Part shown: one piece after another, positions 22,313-34,304 of the stretch
Position numbering within the stretch: the stretch's first letter is position 1
How the letters are laid out: each line of letters starts with the position of its first letter
Source of the DNA: Anagrus nilaparvatae
Lineage: Eukaryota > Arthropoda > Insecta > Hymenoptera > Mymaridae
DNA length: 64,000 nt
Direction: 5' to 3'
NCBI GenBank assembly: GCA_022575985.1
Contig: JAKSXM010000040.1
Span: forward strand, 13,658,001-13,722,000
Program-made: the position numbers and the translations under genes
Notes under the pieces: model-generated
Database searches by the model: none
Told to the model about the DNA's origin: nothing
Seen by the model: the letters and a program-made list of their open reading frames with translations, nothing else

Positions 22313-24715
22313 CATTAGTATTTTATTTTGGGCAGGAATTATGTATGAACCTAAATGTATTCAAATTATCCTTGTTAAGTCATAAAATTAAAAATTATAA
22401 TTAAAAATATGAAATATACATTTTACTCGAATCAAATCACGAAGGGTGGGGGGTCGTATTGTTTTTGGCCGCCACCAGATTTTGTCTACTATAGGTTTTT
22501 TTGGGTCGTTGAACACGAAAATTGGAGTCTTTTCTATGAGAAATTGGGGCTTGACCTTTAAATTAGCCAAAACTACCCCTTAAAAGGGTGTTTTTGAAAC
22601 TTTTGCTCTATTCATCCAAGATTTGGTCTAATAAGAGTTTCTGGGTTCTCTGATCACGAATATTGATGTTATAACTATGAAAAATTACCCTTTTACCCTT
22701 AAATTGGCAAAAACTACCCCTAAAATGGGTGTTTTCACTATTTTCGCTCTAGTCCTCCAAGATTTGATATAATAGGGTTTTTACAGTCGCTTATCACAAA
22801 AATTGATGTCTTTTCAATTAAAGCTTAACTCTTTACCCTTAAATTAGCCAAAACTACACCTAAAAGGGGTTTTTCTCTACTTTCGCTCTAGCCCTCCAAG
22901 ATTTGGTCTAAAATGTCGTTAGGAAAGTAATCTTATTTATAAAATAAAGGTGAGCAAATGTTTTATCATTTAAAAAAAATTTTTATTACGCTTTAAAATA
23001 ACCCTTCAAGGGCTGTTGATTGTGATCAGCTACCTAAAAAAACCCTATTAGACCAAATCTTAAAATACTAGAACTAATATAGCAATAGTGACCCTTTTAG
23101 GAGTAGTTTTGGATAATTTAAGGTTGAAGAATTACGTTTTAATTGAAAAGACATCGATTTTTGTCATCAGCGACCCAAAAACCCTATTAGACTAACAAGG
23201 GGAGTTCAATACATTTGGAACACCGAATTATACCAAATGGTTATGGATAAGTTTGTTATGTTGAAAAAACATGCCGTTTACCCTCCGTTCCTTCCAATGG
23301 GCCTTCTGGGCCTAGAAACGCAGGGCTCAATATTATAAAATAGGATTTTTTAGTAATTTTCAAAGAAACGCCAAAACCTCGCAAGTTAACCAAAACTCTT
23401 CTGGATGGTCTCATTTTTTTGGTTTAAGTATCACCTTTCATACGCCGTAAACCGCAATTTATTATCACTAATTCTCTCATCACTATAGCCAATTAACCAA
23501 ACGGTCATTTTTAGCTACAAATGACCAATTTTTAAAATGCTGCCAAATTTGTAATTTCTGACGAAAATGGGTTTTATAGGTCTGAAAAAATTTGTACAAG
23601 CTTCAAGTTTCCAAAACTTCTTGACTTTACCATTTGCAATTATTTGTTAAATAGAATTAAAATTAATTAATTAAAATTAATTAACCAGATATGATAATTT
23701 GAAGTCACAGTCCCAATTTTACGATTTTTTAAAAAAGCTCATTTTTAATGCTAACTTTGAAGAGCCATTACTTAAAAACGAATCAAGGAAATGAGACGAA
23801 CGAAAAATTTTTGGAAATTTGAAGCTTGTAAAAATTTTATCAGACCTATAAAACCCATTTTCGTCAGAAATTACAAATTTGGCAGCATTTTAAAAATTGA
23901 TCATTTTTAGCTAAAAATGACCGTTTGGTTAATTGGCTATAGTGATAAGAGAATTAGTGATAATAAATTGCGGTTTACGGCGTATGAAAGGTGATACTTA
24001 AACCAAAAAAATGAGACCAACCAGAAGAGTTTTGGTTAACTTGCGAGGTTTTGGCGTTTCTTTGAAAATTATCAAAAAATCATATTTTATAACATTTAGC
24101 CCCCGCATTTCTAGGCTCAGAAGGCCCATTGGAAGGAACGGAGGGTAGTCGACATGTTTTTTCAACATAACAAACTCATCCATAACCATTTGGTGTAATT
24201 CGGTGTTCCAAATGTATTGAACTCCCCTTGTAAATATTGGAAGGCTAGAACGAAAGTAGCGAAAACACCCCTTTTAGGGGTTGTTTTAGCTAATTTAATG
24301 GTGAAGATTTTTAATTGAAAAGACAAGAATTTTTTTGATTAGCAACCCAAAAAACCCTATTAGATCGGATCATGGAGGGCTAGAGTGAAAGTAGCGAAGG
24401 TAGTTTAGGTTAATTTAAGGGTCAAGCCCCAATTTCTCATAGAAAAGACCCTAATTTTTGTGTTCGGTGACCCAAAAAACCTATAGTAGACCAAATCTGT
24501 TGGTGGCCACAAACAAGAAAACCCCCCCCTCACCCGTGATTTGACTGGAGTAATAATCCCGGCAGCATATGTCCGCTTTGGTTCAAAATTTAATTAAATT
24601 ATCTTTGACTTGGACCTAACTTGTATATAAATTTTGAATCTTATCAAAAATTACTATGATCTTATAGAGCGCGAACAAAAATGACATTTTTTCGCCGGTA
24701 TAAACTCTCCTTAAT
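22313..24715. repeat. Composite repeat with ACTACCCCTAAAAGGGG modules
   Basis: Matches 1441-2000 at its start. It then carries several copies of the module (GGTCGCTGATCACGAA; AAATTAGCCAAAACTAC; CCTCCAAGATTTGGTCTAAT), direct on the left and inverted on the right of the foldback at 23196-24230, making a large imperfect palindrome. The tail (24575-24715) recurs at 31460-31605. Confidence 0.7.
23196..24230. mobile_element. Foldback element, 1,035 bp, with TAA duplication
   Basis: Arms of nearly 500 bp start CAAGGGGAGTTCAATACATT and end with its complement. TAA flanks both sides (23193-23195 and 24231-24233). Removing the element plus one TAA gives GACTAAATATTGGAAGG, which fits the surrounding module (GACCAAATCTTGGAGGG elsewhere). 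A 3-bp TAA target would suit PIF/Harbinger-type transposition, but no transposase is present. The arm resembles 60-535 and 58369-61025. Confidence 0.85.
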
Positions 24716-25149
24716 TTTTTTTTTTTTAATATAATACATAAATTTAAAAATTTTTAAATATACAAATAAATAAAAAAATTACATTTTATTTTATCATGTC
24801 CGAGGTAGAAATCTATTTGAGTTTCTAGTCAGTAACTGATCCAGTATCTGATTTGAACATCAGTTACTGACTAGCTCAACTTTTTATAACTGATAAGTAA
24901 CTGATCAGGTATGTCACAGTGGTCTTCATCAGTAACTGAAGATGCATGCGCAATACTCCATTTTTTTAAAAACTTTTTATTAAAGTTAAAATTTTTAATA
25001 TTATTACTCTATTATAAAATGATAAATACGATAAAAAGGTTATGTTTTTATAAACAGTATGTTCCAAGCAATTTTTTTTCCGATTATTTAAACAATTTTT
25101 TTTTTAATAATTATAATTTCATTATAATCATTATTTGAATCAGATGTTA
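24716..25149. other. AT-rich spacer with a CAGTAACTGAT hairpin
   Basis: 24827-24873 folds as TAGTCAGTAACTGAT against ATCAGTTACTGACTA, and the phrase CAGTAACTGA recurs near 24930. Otherwise AT-rich; the short ORF is low complexity. Confidence 0.5.
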
Positions 25150-25680
25150 CTGTGAACTTATATAATTCGAAAACTTCCTTAATTCGAAAAACCATGTCGG
25201 TCCCGGCCAGCTCCCATTTAAACAATGCTAAAAAACTTGCATAATTCGAAAAAAAATTTCATAAATTTTTTGATTCGCACAAGTTTTACTTGTAAAAATA
25301 CAAGATTTTTTTGAATCAAGCAAGTATTAAACAAGTTTTAAAATGAAAACATTAGTTTAATTTTATTTCAATATTTATATTTTTTTTATCTCAGTTCTAT
25401 TTATATTAGGTACAAGGTTATTTGAATAAAGCGAATTTTAAACGAATTTTAAAATAAAAAAAATAGTTTGATTTTATTACAATATTTATATTATTTCTCC
25501 CCCTTTCTTCTATTTCTATTTTCATTTATTAAATTTTTCTGTGTTGGGTGCACAACAAACAGATAATTTTATATTGTTAGTTTGCGTTACCATTTTAAAG
25601 AAAACAATACCTATTTAAAATGCCTGCTATATAAATCACTAAATTTAAACAAAAGAAAATTAATCATTGCCTAAGTTAAA

Positions 25681-27721
25681 AAAGGTGATAAATCTGCCAC
25701 CTAATATGACTTCAGTACTCCAACCGTTGGATCAGGGAGTGATTAAAAATTTCAAGCATTATTACAGACAGCTTGTCGTTAAAAACATTTAAGCAGGTAT
25801 TTTATAAATAATATTCTTTATTTTAAAATTATAAATGATTTTTATCTTAAATTTCTGTTATAAATTTCAGATGATAATAGGAAAATAAATATTTTACAAT
25901 CATGTCGAATGTGCAAACAAGCTTGGGATACAGCATCATCAGTTACTATAACTAACTGTTTTAAAAAAGCTGGATTTACCCATAATATAACACATTTAGA
26001 AAAAGAGAATGATAGTTTCGAGATTAATAAACTAAATTTTATTGATGATATATCGGTAGTTCTTAGCTATTTTTACCCAAGTCTGAGGTCGATGTCTTGG
26101 ATTTAAAAAATACTAATTTTACTGTGTTTGCTATGTAAAAATATGGTTAAATTATGGCCAATTTTTAAGGCTCTAGGTGGCTTGGTTGCGATTTGGCAGC
26201 TGTTTTTCCAATTTTGATTTTTTTCGAATTCTCAGCCACCCGTTTACTTTTTATTTTCTGGACGCCCTAAATAAGCCTAAAAAATATTTTCTATATAAAG
26301 ATGGGTAGTAAAAATTCCCGCCCAATCCGAATCTGACCATATTTTTCGGAAAAACCTCAGGGAAAGCCGGAAAATCGGAAAAACTAAAGGAAACTGGAAA
26401 ATACAAATTTCTCAAAAAGCGTCACTTTTTTTTTTATTTTTTTATTTTTTTTACATGTGTTTTCCCATACTTTTCATGCTGGTAACCTCCTTTTTTGACC
26501 CATTTGCCTTTTAAGTACTTAAAAATCAATTTTAGGCTCAAAAAAATGATTTTAAAAATTGTACATTTTCTGAATTTTCCAATTTTCTCGCTTTTCCTGA
26601 TTGAAAATGAAAAATCTGACTTGATTTTCGGATTCCTCGGGAAATTTTACATTGAAAACCTTCCTGGGTAAAATTTTAGAGGCCTCTGTGACGCTGTAAA
26701 AAATAGAAAAACAAAATAACCTGCTAAAATCAAACATAATTAAACATAATTAAATTTTGCTATTTTTTTATTCTGTTTATTTTTTTGATTTTAGCAGGTT
26801 ATTTTGTTTTTCTATTTTTTACAGCGTCACAGAGGCCTCTAAAATTTTACCCAGGAAGGTTTTCAATGTAAAATTTCCCGAGGAATCCGAAAATCAAGTC
26901 AGATTTTTTATTTACAATCAGGAAAAGCGAGAAAATTGGAAAATTCAGAAAATGAACAATTTTTAAAATCATTTTTTTGAGCCTAAAATTGATTTTTAAG
27001 TACTTAAAAGGCAAATGGGTCAAAAAAGGAGGTTACCAGCATGAAAAGTATGGGAAAACACATGTAAAAAAAATAAAAAAATAAAAAAAAAAGTGACGCT
27101 TTTTGAGATATTTGTATTTTCCAGTTTCCTTTAGTTTTTCCGATTTTCCGTCTTTCCCTGAGGTTTTTCCGAAAAAATATTGTCAGATTCGGATTGGGCG
27201 GGAATTTTCACTACCCACCTCTATATAGAAAATATTTTTCAGGCTTATTTAGGGCGTCCAGAAAATAAAAAGTAAACGGGTGGCTGAGAATTCGAAAAAA
27301 ATCAAAATTGGAAAAACAGCTGCCAAATCGCAACCAAGCCACCTAGAGCCTTAAAAATTGGCCAGTAACCATATTTTTACATAGCAAACACAGTAAAATT
27401 AGTATTTTTTAAATCCAAGACATCGACCTCAGACTTGGGTAAAAATAGCTAAGAATTACCGATATACAGCCACGTAGAAGAAAACATTTCATTTAAAGAT
27501 TTTGCTTCAGTAGACGATAATTCTGCTATTTTCGGTGAACAAACTGTTGAAGACATTACAAACGAAGTAATAGGTTTAAATAAAGATCAAGGAGAAAATT
27601 CAGATGATGATTTTGGAGAACCAATACCATCTAGTTCTGAAGCTTATCAAAGTTTAAAATTACTTAGAAGTTTTTTCGAAAGTGAACAGATAAAAATTTA
27701 TGTAAATGTATTAATTCCTTA
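25681..27721 (+). pseudogene. pogo/Tigger-type transposase C-terminal remnant
   Basis: Starts within PPNMTSVLQPLDQGVIKNFK, the hallmark around the third catalytic Asp of pogo-family DDE transposases. It continues HYYRQLVVKNI, an in-frame TAA at 25790, a small intron (GTATTT..TTTCAG, about 25797-25870), then INILQSCRMCKQAWDTASS and TNCFKKAGF, which are conserved C-terminal phrases of the family. The reading is cut at 26049 by a hairpin insertion and resumes after 27466 with an acidic tail (YSHVEENISFKDFASVDDNS onward) up to a TAG at 27719-27721. Confidence 0.8.
26049..27466. mobile_element. Foldback element, 1.4 kb, inside the transposase
   Basis: Two arms of about 700 bp, nearly identical, meet at about 26740-26757. 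The ends read TATATCGGTAGTTCTTAGC and its near-complement, with TA at both flanks, suggesting a TA duplication. Both arms contain a mirrored reading (61 and 69 residues) that is a by-product of the palindrome. A single-arm relative lies at 12668-12960. Confidence 0.85.
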
Positions 27722-27980
27722 GAAGAACAAGTTGTATTAAAAAAAATCAAAAATATTAATCAAACTAGTATAAAAAATTATTTTAAAAAATTATAAAAAT
27801 AAAATAAAATAAATATTAATATTTTAATAAGAATAAAAAATATATATAAAGTTCAATTTTTAATAAAACTTTTATAATTCGAAATATTTCGAATTATAAA
27901 AAACTTGTATAATTTGAAAACTTCTATAATTTAAAACGAGAGCCCAGTCCCGTGAATTTCGAATTCTACAAGTTCCACTG

Positions 27981-28463
27981 TGTTTAAAATTTTAAAAATA
28001 ACGAGAAACATAATTAACATTGTTATTGAGAATATAGTGAAAGTCAAATTCATAAAGAATAATTTTAAAAAGCAGAGTTATAATAGTGAAGTGTTTAAAG
28101 AGTCGGTAAAACTTTAACAATTTATTTGTTTATTTCAAAATTATTTCTATACAATCAACGGGGATTTTTGATTTTGCAGTTATAAACAACTTTGAATCTA
28201 AAGATCATTAAGAATTTTATTCGAATTAATAGCGAATCTCCATATTTTAACACAATATAAGATAAGTCAAATTACCCATATATGATATTATGTAATAATT
28301 AAAAAAATTAAAAGTACTTTTCAATAGTTATTTATATAACAAGTAAAATAATGATGCTTTTTACACATTTCTTTTGAGTGTAAAGAGAGGGAAGCAGGGA
28401 AAGAGAGAGAGAGAGCGATTAGGAAGGGAGAAATAGAAAAGAAAATCTTTGGCAGCGACAGCT
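27981..28463. other. No feature seen
   Basis: AT-rich, with a short GA-rich run (28385-28440). No gene. Confidence 0.5.
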
Positions 28464-28869
28464 GCGTTTAAGCCCCTTTTGCCACTAAAATTAAAAGCAT
28501 AATAAGGCCTTTTAAAGATAGATGAACACAATCAAATGATATATTTATTAAAATTTTATTTGATACAAATATTACAAAAAAATTATCTTCATACATCACA
28601 GTATGATATTTGACTCCCACTATACGCTATCTATTAATAGAATTTTTAGTGGCCAATGCGTTTCCCCTACCTGCCCCTCCACAGATTTTTTCTTTTTAAA
28701 TTCACTTTCTTCTCCATTCTTCCTTTCGTTTATTTGTTTCTTATTTCATATGTTTATTTTTTATGCATTTGTTAATATTTTACGAACGGCTTTCTACTTT
28801 TTTTCAATCTGTCTGTAAAAGGCCTTATCATGCTTTTAATTTTAGTGTCATAAGGGGCCGTTTAAATGC
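28464..28869. mobile_element. MITE with about 50-bp inverted ends
   Basis: The left arm GTTTAAGCCCCTTTTGCCAC continues ACTAAAATTAAAAGCATAAT; the right arm is the complement (ATGCTTTTAATTTTAGTGTC, ATAAGGGGCCGTTTAAAT). The interior has no coding capacity. Target duplication not resolved. Confidence 0.65.
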
Positions 28870-29439
28870 GCGCGTTATAAAAAGTATATTATTGGGATTC
28901 ATGATTAAACACATGCACGCGCGTCGGTGTAAGTAAGATGGCTACCCTAAGGTATGAATTAACAGTGTGCATATAGACCAAAAATTGATATTTTTAATAA
29001 AATGAATTAAAGGTTTAAAATTTTTACAAAAATAAAACAGTGTATATTAGAAATAGTATTGTCTTAATAAATTTATGTGTTTTTTTCAATTTAATATCTT
29101 TATTTTAACTATTAATGAACCATTTGTTACTTTTCCTATGTTATTCATGGAAAAAGAGTAGCCATGTTTTATACACACCTACGTGTGGAGGGGGTAAAAA
29201 TGTAAGCATGAATTTAATCGTGATTCCCAATATTCTTTGTACTTTTATACCTGACGATACTTTATAAAAACCATTATAAATTTTTTTTCTTCTACTAAAG
29301 GACATTTGAGGGGAATAATTTTTATGAAATCGAAATTTTTTTTGTGCATATATCACTTCATATATGTCTCAAGAATATATAAAAAAAAATTTTTATTTTA
29401 AATTGCCACTCTAAGTATACTTTTTGGCCTGTTTTGCGC
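28870..29439. other. No feature seen
   Basis: AT-rich intronic sequence; the short ORFs have no recognisable content. Confidence 0.4.
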
Positions 29440-29850
29440 GCACCGTCAAACGTATTTTTTGTACACATATGAAACTTTAAACGCATTTACCTCGAAACAG
29501 GTTTTTTAAAAATGGTGGGCAAGATTGCGCATTAACTATTTCACCAATTATTTTTGTATTCGCTCTGTACTTAAAAAAATATTTGTCAGAGGCTGACTTT
29601 GAGTTTTTTTTTTAAATGTCCTCAAAAAGTTTTTACAGCTGCTTTAGTCCTAAAAATTAAAGCTTTTTTTTGCACTTTAACTTTAAACAGCCGCAATTTT
29701 TTTTGAAGTTTCTTTTTTCGAAAAAACTCGAAGTCAGCTCCTGGAAATTGGTTTAAATTCTTACCAAATTTTTTTTTGATAAGCCAAACTGGAGTTATCC
29801 TGCTAACCGATTTCGTATATTGCCTTCTTTACGCACGTTTGACACGGAAG
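29440..29850. repeat. Imperfect inverted repeat
   Basis: GAGGCTGACTTTGAGTTTTT at 29590 pairs with AAAAACTCGAAGTCAGCTCC at 29723, and an outer pair CCGTCAAACGT / ACGTTTGACACGG lies near 29443 and 29835. Looks like a decayed MITE. Confidence 0.4.
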
Positions 29851-30255
29851 TGACGTCACAAAAATAAAAATAATATTTTTTTTTGTAAATTTTAATACTT
29901 ATTTAAAATAAATGGTCTGTTCTTTGTATCCCAAAAAAGCCAAAAATTAAAATTGGAGTTAAACAGAGAAAAAAAATGCGCGCTCATTTTAAACATTTTG
30001 TAGGTTAGATTGTATTTTTTTAAAATTGTTACTAATTTTTTTTATTTTAAATAATAGATTATTTACTGCTATCGATCAAAAGCTAAATTAAACATGTTTT
30101 AACATTTAATTTTTAGTAAAACAAATTTTATCCCAAAAAAACGTTTTCTTGTCAGCGTCCGAAAAGCACGTATTTCCCGGCCGCTGCGCGACCGGAAAAA
30201 TCGCGTTTTCTCGCCACTGACGAAGAAAAATCGTATACAACCCTTGTCTATAAAT

Positions 30256-30334
30256 AAAGAATGACCCAAATCGCAGTTTACCAACCTCCGCTTCGCCTCG
30301 GACGGTAATTTACGTGCGATTTGGACCATTCTTT
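30256..30334. repeat. 79-bp hairpin repeat, copy 1
   Basis: Near-palindrome from AAAGAATGACCCAAATCGCA to its complement ending CCATTCTTT, with an apex of TCCGCTTCGCCTCGGA. The same length and sequence recur in reverse at 33083-33161. The flanks, including CTGGCCGCTGACC-like and CGTGCTTT phrases, are also shared. Confidence 0.75.
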
Positions 30335-30789
30335 ACTTTTCTGGACACGGGATCGTAATATACTATTTCCTTTTTGAATTACCGCTATGAAAAAGAACGC
30401 GCGTTCTGTTTAGATTCAACCCAGTTTTGCTCCAGGTTAACTTTTTTGGGAAAAAAAGGACAGACCTAATAAAAAAAACATTCACTAAAAAATCTATTAC
30501 CATTTTTTCACGATACTTACACAAAAAACAGTACATATTCGCCTCAAACGTCCATTAATTATATTATTACCGCATAGTTTTGATTAAAAAATAAAAATAT
30601 TTTTACTTAAACATAACCTTTTTATTTTTATTTTCATTTTTATTAATTTTTAATTAGAAATATACACAGGAGATTTCACGTTTTTTAAATTTCAGAAAAA
30701 TGTACAGAAAAAAAATATAATTTTTCCATATAAGTATAATATTAACACTAAAGGGAGAGAAAAGATTAACTATTTATAAATTAGCATTT
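30335..30789. other. No feature seen
   Basis: AT-rich, no ORF or repeat supported. Confidence 0.5.
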
Positions 30790-31260
30790 TACTTAGATAA
30801 ACTAATGAACTTGTTAAATGACATATTGAAATCCAACTAATCAATCTTATTACTTAAGTTACTTAGCCTATTGCTAATTAATAGTTTAGAGAATTTATTA
30901 ATCTTTATTGTAACACATTTAAACATTTTAGTTTTCCTCAACAATTTTCCAGGAATATTTAGAGAAAAAAAATCCTGAATAGAATTGCAGTCTATGTAAT
31001 TGTTAAATAACTTGTATAAAAATATTAAATCATATCATTCAAAAACAGAGGTCAAATTAGGAATCCCCAATTTTCTAGAAATAGCTGAATAATCATGACT
31101 TAAAATATCAAAAGGAAATCTCGTATGATAAGCCACAAATCTTAAATATCTATGTACAATTTTGTCAAGGTTTATATCTGTTGTTTATTAAAAACATTCC
31201 AGATGACAGAACCATATGCAAAATTGGATAAAGATATGAATAATAAAGTGTTTTATCTTA
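30790..31260 (-). pseudogene. LINE reverse transcriptase C-terminal fragment
   Basis: The reverse strand reads HRYLRFVAYHTRFPFDILSH, then YSAISRKLGIPNLTSVFE, IFLYKLFNNYIDC and NIPGKLLRKTKMF. This is the thumb and C-terminal domain that follows reverse transcriptase in Jockey/CR1/I-type LINEs. It contains stops, including one after SVFE. The upstream palm is absent, so this is a small fragment, not related in sequence to the LINE at 8190-12625 beyond domain type. Confidence 0.65.
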
Positions 31261-31880
31261 AAAATAATAAAAAAATAAAAAAACTTTCTTCAGTCCCTGA
31301 TGAAGTTAACCGTGACAATACTAATTAGTAACTTAACAAGATTTATATGATAAACAAATTTGTTACGTATAATCTTGGTCCGGATGGCTTAAGTAGTTTC
31401 TATCTGGGATTTTATATCTTATATTTGATATTTTGTGCTTTTAACGCTGCTATTTCGGTATCATATTTCCGATTTGACCCAAAATCTAATCAATTCATCT
31501 TTGACTTGGTATTACCTTATATATAAATTTTGAACCTTATCCGAGATTACAGTGACCTTATCGATTGCAAACCAAAGCGACATTTTGTCACGGGTATAGA
31601 CTGTTTCGCACAGTCTAATTATATAAATTTTCATCTGAAATTTTCAACTTTTCAGATCTTTTGCTAAGGTCACCAAAGTGTGACAAAACGTTAAGTTTTT
31701 AAAACTAAAATAAATTAATTTGCTCGTAAAAGATCGATTTATTATTTATCCTAACTAAAATAAATCGAGCGATACAAGTATATTATTATGAATCTTGGAC
31801 TTAGATCTAGCAATGTCCAAGAGATAAACAACAACGGTTTTAACAACATAGAACACAAGCAACTCCATTGGCAAATTTAC
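31261..31880. repeat. Spacer with a repeat tail shared with 24575-24715
   Basis: 31460-31605 shares ATCTTTGACTTGG, TATATAAATTTTGAA and CGACATTTTGTCACGGGTATA-like phrases in the same order as 24575-24715. The rest is unassigned AT-rich sequence. Confidence 0.55.
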
Positions 31881-32464
31881 CCACTCCGCATCAATCCAGA
31901 GATTTTGGAGCATTAATCCAGAATATAGGTATACTTCGTGTTTGAAAACCAGATTTACGTAATTTTACTGAATTGAAACTAGAAATAAGCAAAATTCTGT
32001 TTTATAATCCAGAAAAAATCAATATTCTGGATTTAAATCAAGAAGATATAAGCCGGTAAAGATGAGTGAATTTATTTCTTGATTTAAAACCAGAAAAAAG
32101 TAAAAGTCTGTTTTACAATCCAGAAAAAATCAATATTCCGGATTTAAAACAAGAAGATATAAGCCGGTAAAGAAGAGTGAACTTATTTCTTGATTTAAAA
32201 CCAGAAAAATGATTTCCTCTGTTTTATAAACCAGAGTTTTGATTATTTCTAGTTTAAAAAAAAAAAAATTGAATTTCAAAAATTATAACGAAATAACTTC
32301 TGAATTTAAAAACAAAAATTAATGAAATTCCGGCTTACAAAATAGAATCAATATATTTTATGGCTTTGAAACCAGAAATTTTCATTGTTAATTACTAAAA
32401 TTAATTAATATTTATAATTTTCTTGTATCTCTATAAAGTCATAAACGCTGCCGCCGCTGTCGAA

Positions 32465-32885
32465 TGTAACTTTTGGACCAACCTGGTACTTTTGGGCCAA
32501 TTTGGTACTTTTGGGTCAAAATGGACCTTTTGGGATAAAATGTAACATTCGGGCCAAACTGAAACTTTCAGGCCAAACTGAACCTTTTGGATAAAACTGG
32601 ACCTTTTAAGCCACAGTGGCTCTGTTTACATAAAAACTGTTGTATAAGTTTATACAAAAATAGTCTTTCAATATCACCAAAATAGTCTTTTTGGACCAAA
32701 GCGGTACTCTTAGGCTAATATGGTACTTTTGCCAAACTGGTACTTTTGGGCCAAACTTGTATTTTTGGGAAAATCTGGTACTTTTTGAACAAACTGAACC
32801 TTTTGGCCAAACTGGTACTTTTGGGCCAAACTGAACCTTTTAGGACAACCTGGTACTTTTGCGCCGTACTGGTCCTCAGTACTCA
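32465..32885. repeat. 20-21 bp tandem repeat in left arm
   Basis: Repeats of TTTTGGGCCAAACTGGTACT with variants. The mirrored array is at 39770-40220. The ORFs in both, Pro/Lys/Phe-rich, are translations of the repeat and not genes. Confidence 0.85.
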
Positions 32886-33082
32886 AAAGTTTCCCCATAT
32901 TTTTATAACACTAAGATAGGAAAATCCTGAAATTTTTAGCCCTCTAGGTCTTAAACAGCTTGAGTTATGGTAAATCAAACTCATTGGGTGGCTCTCAACC
33001 TGCGGTAGTGCTTTTTGGGAAAATACTAAAAAATGATAAATAATAGCTTGAATAGTATATTAGGACCCATGTCCAGAAAAAT

Positions 33083-33161
33083 AAAGAATGGCCCGATTCG
33101 CACGTAAATTACCTTCCAAGGCGAAGGCGAGGATGGTAAACTGCGATTTGGGGCATTCTTT
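33083..33161. repeat. 79-bp hairpin repeat, copy 2
   Basis: AAAGAATGGCCCGATTCGCA to its complement ending GCATTCTTT. Same family and length as 30256-30334, opposite orientation. The flanking 33180-33440 shares CGTATACGATTTTTC and GCGGCCGAGAAATACGTGCT-like phrases with 30150-30240. Confidence 0.75.
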
Positions 33162-33949
33162 TTTTATGGCCCAGGGTCGTATACGATTTTTCTGCATCAG
33201 TGGCAGTGGTGCGCTTTGCCGTGAAATTTTAACGTAGGTTGGCTACCAAATTACCATAAGATAGAAAAGGAAAACTCGCTCTGTCTTATTTTATCTTATA
33301 GTATTTTCGTTGCCAACCCTTGATATATTTCATGGCATAGCCATCACTGATCAGTGGCGAGAAAACACGTCTTTGATGGACGCGCAGCGGCCGAGAAATA
33401 CGTGCTTTCTGGCCGCTGACCAGAAAAACATATTCTGAAAGCGTATATATGTTGGGAAACCTTCAGTAAATCCATTTCTGTTTTTCGGAAAAATTCCGGA
33501 AAATGGGAAAACGTGTTTTTGGAAAAACCGAAATATCTCATTTGCCGCCATTTAAAAAAAAAAATTTTTTTTTTTAATTTTTTTAAACCAAAATCCCATC
33601 AATATGACCATAAAAAATTTTCTATTTCGGCCATTAAGGAGCGATTTTAGTCTGTTTTAAATTGTTTTTACATTCTTAATACTTATATATGTAATAAACC
33701 ATAAAAGGTTACATAAATTGACTTTTTTCTTCAGAATCGAATAGCCAGGGAAAAAATTTGCTTTTTTCGATGAAAATTAACCGAGTTATGGTCAAGTAAA
33801 GATACTGTCACAAATTACCATGTTTATACTGATTCCAATTTTATGGTCCATGACGAGATTATAATTTGAAAACTGCATAACTCGCTTATATTTTATCGTA
33901 AAAAGAAAAGTTTTGAATTATTATACAATATTTTTTAAATATTTTTAAT

Positions 33950-34304
33950 ATTTTTAATATTTTTCTAACAATACTAAAAAATATTTTTCAAGATTTTTGA
34001 TTTTTGATTTAACTTATAATTTTCAAAATATCGATTTATTCGGGGAAAAATTAAGAAAATAAAAAACTTTTTTCAGTGAATCCATACTAAATAATGTCCT
34101 AAAAATTATCTTCAAAGATTTTTAAAAATCTGAAATTTTATAAAAAAGTGTTATTTAATTTAGTACCTCAAAAAAAATAGAAATTCCCAGCTCTAATAGC
34201 TCCGTCTGCAGTCAATAAATTTTCAATTTTTTTTTTAAATTCTTATGGACATGTAACTTGCTTAATGAGTATCAGAATCATAGTTTCCAGAAAACTTAAA
34301 TCGA
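33950..34304. repeat. Inner inverted arm, left
   Basis: TCAAAATATCGATTTATTCG, GAAAATAAAAAACTTTTTTC and AGTGAATCCATACTAAATAA mirror 38230-38370. The following part, with CTCCGTCTGCAGTCAATAAA, also has a direct copy at 38370-38600. Confidence 0.75.

Larger units (their letters stand above)
25150..27980 (+). mobile_element. pogo/Tigger-type element, deleted and interrupted
   Basis: The left end (CTGTGAACTTATATAATTCG, then AAAACTTCCTTAATTCGAAA) and right end (complement CAGTGGAACTTGTAGAATTC) are diverged inverted repeats of the CAGTRGAAC type used by pogo/Tigger elements. Inside is the C-terminal part of a matching transposase, split by a 1.4-kb hairpin. The region coding for the DNA-binding domain and the first two acids is missing. 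A TA target duplication is not clear at the right side. Confidence 0.75.

Noticed and set aside
26552..26966. Two nearly identical proteins on opposite strands
   Set aside because: They are the two arms of one palindrome, read outward; not genes.
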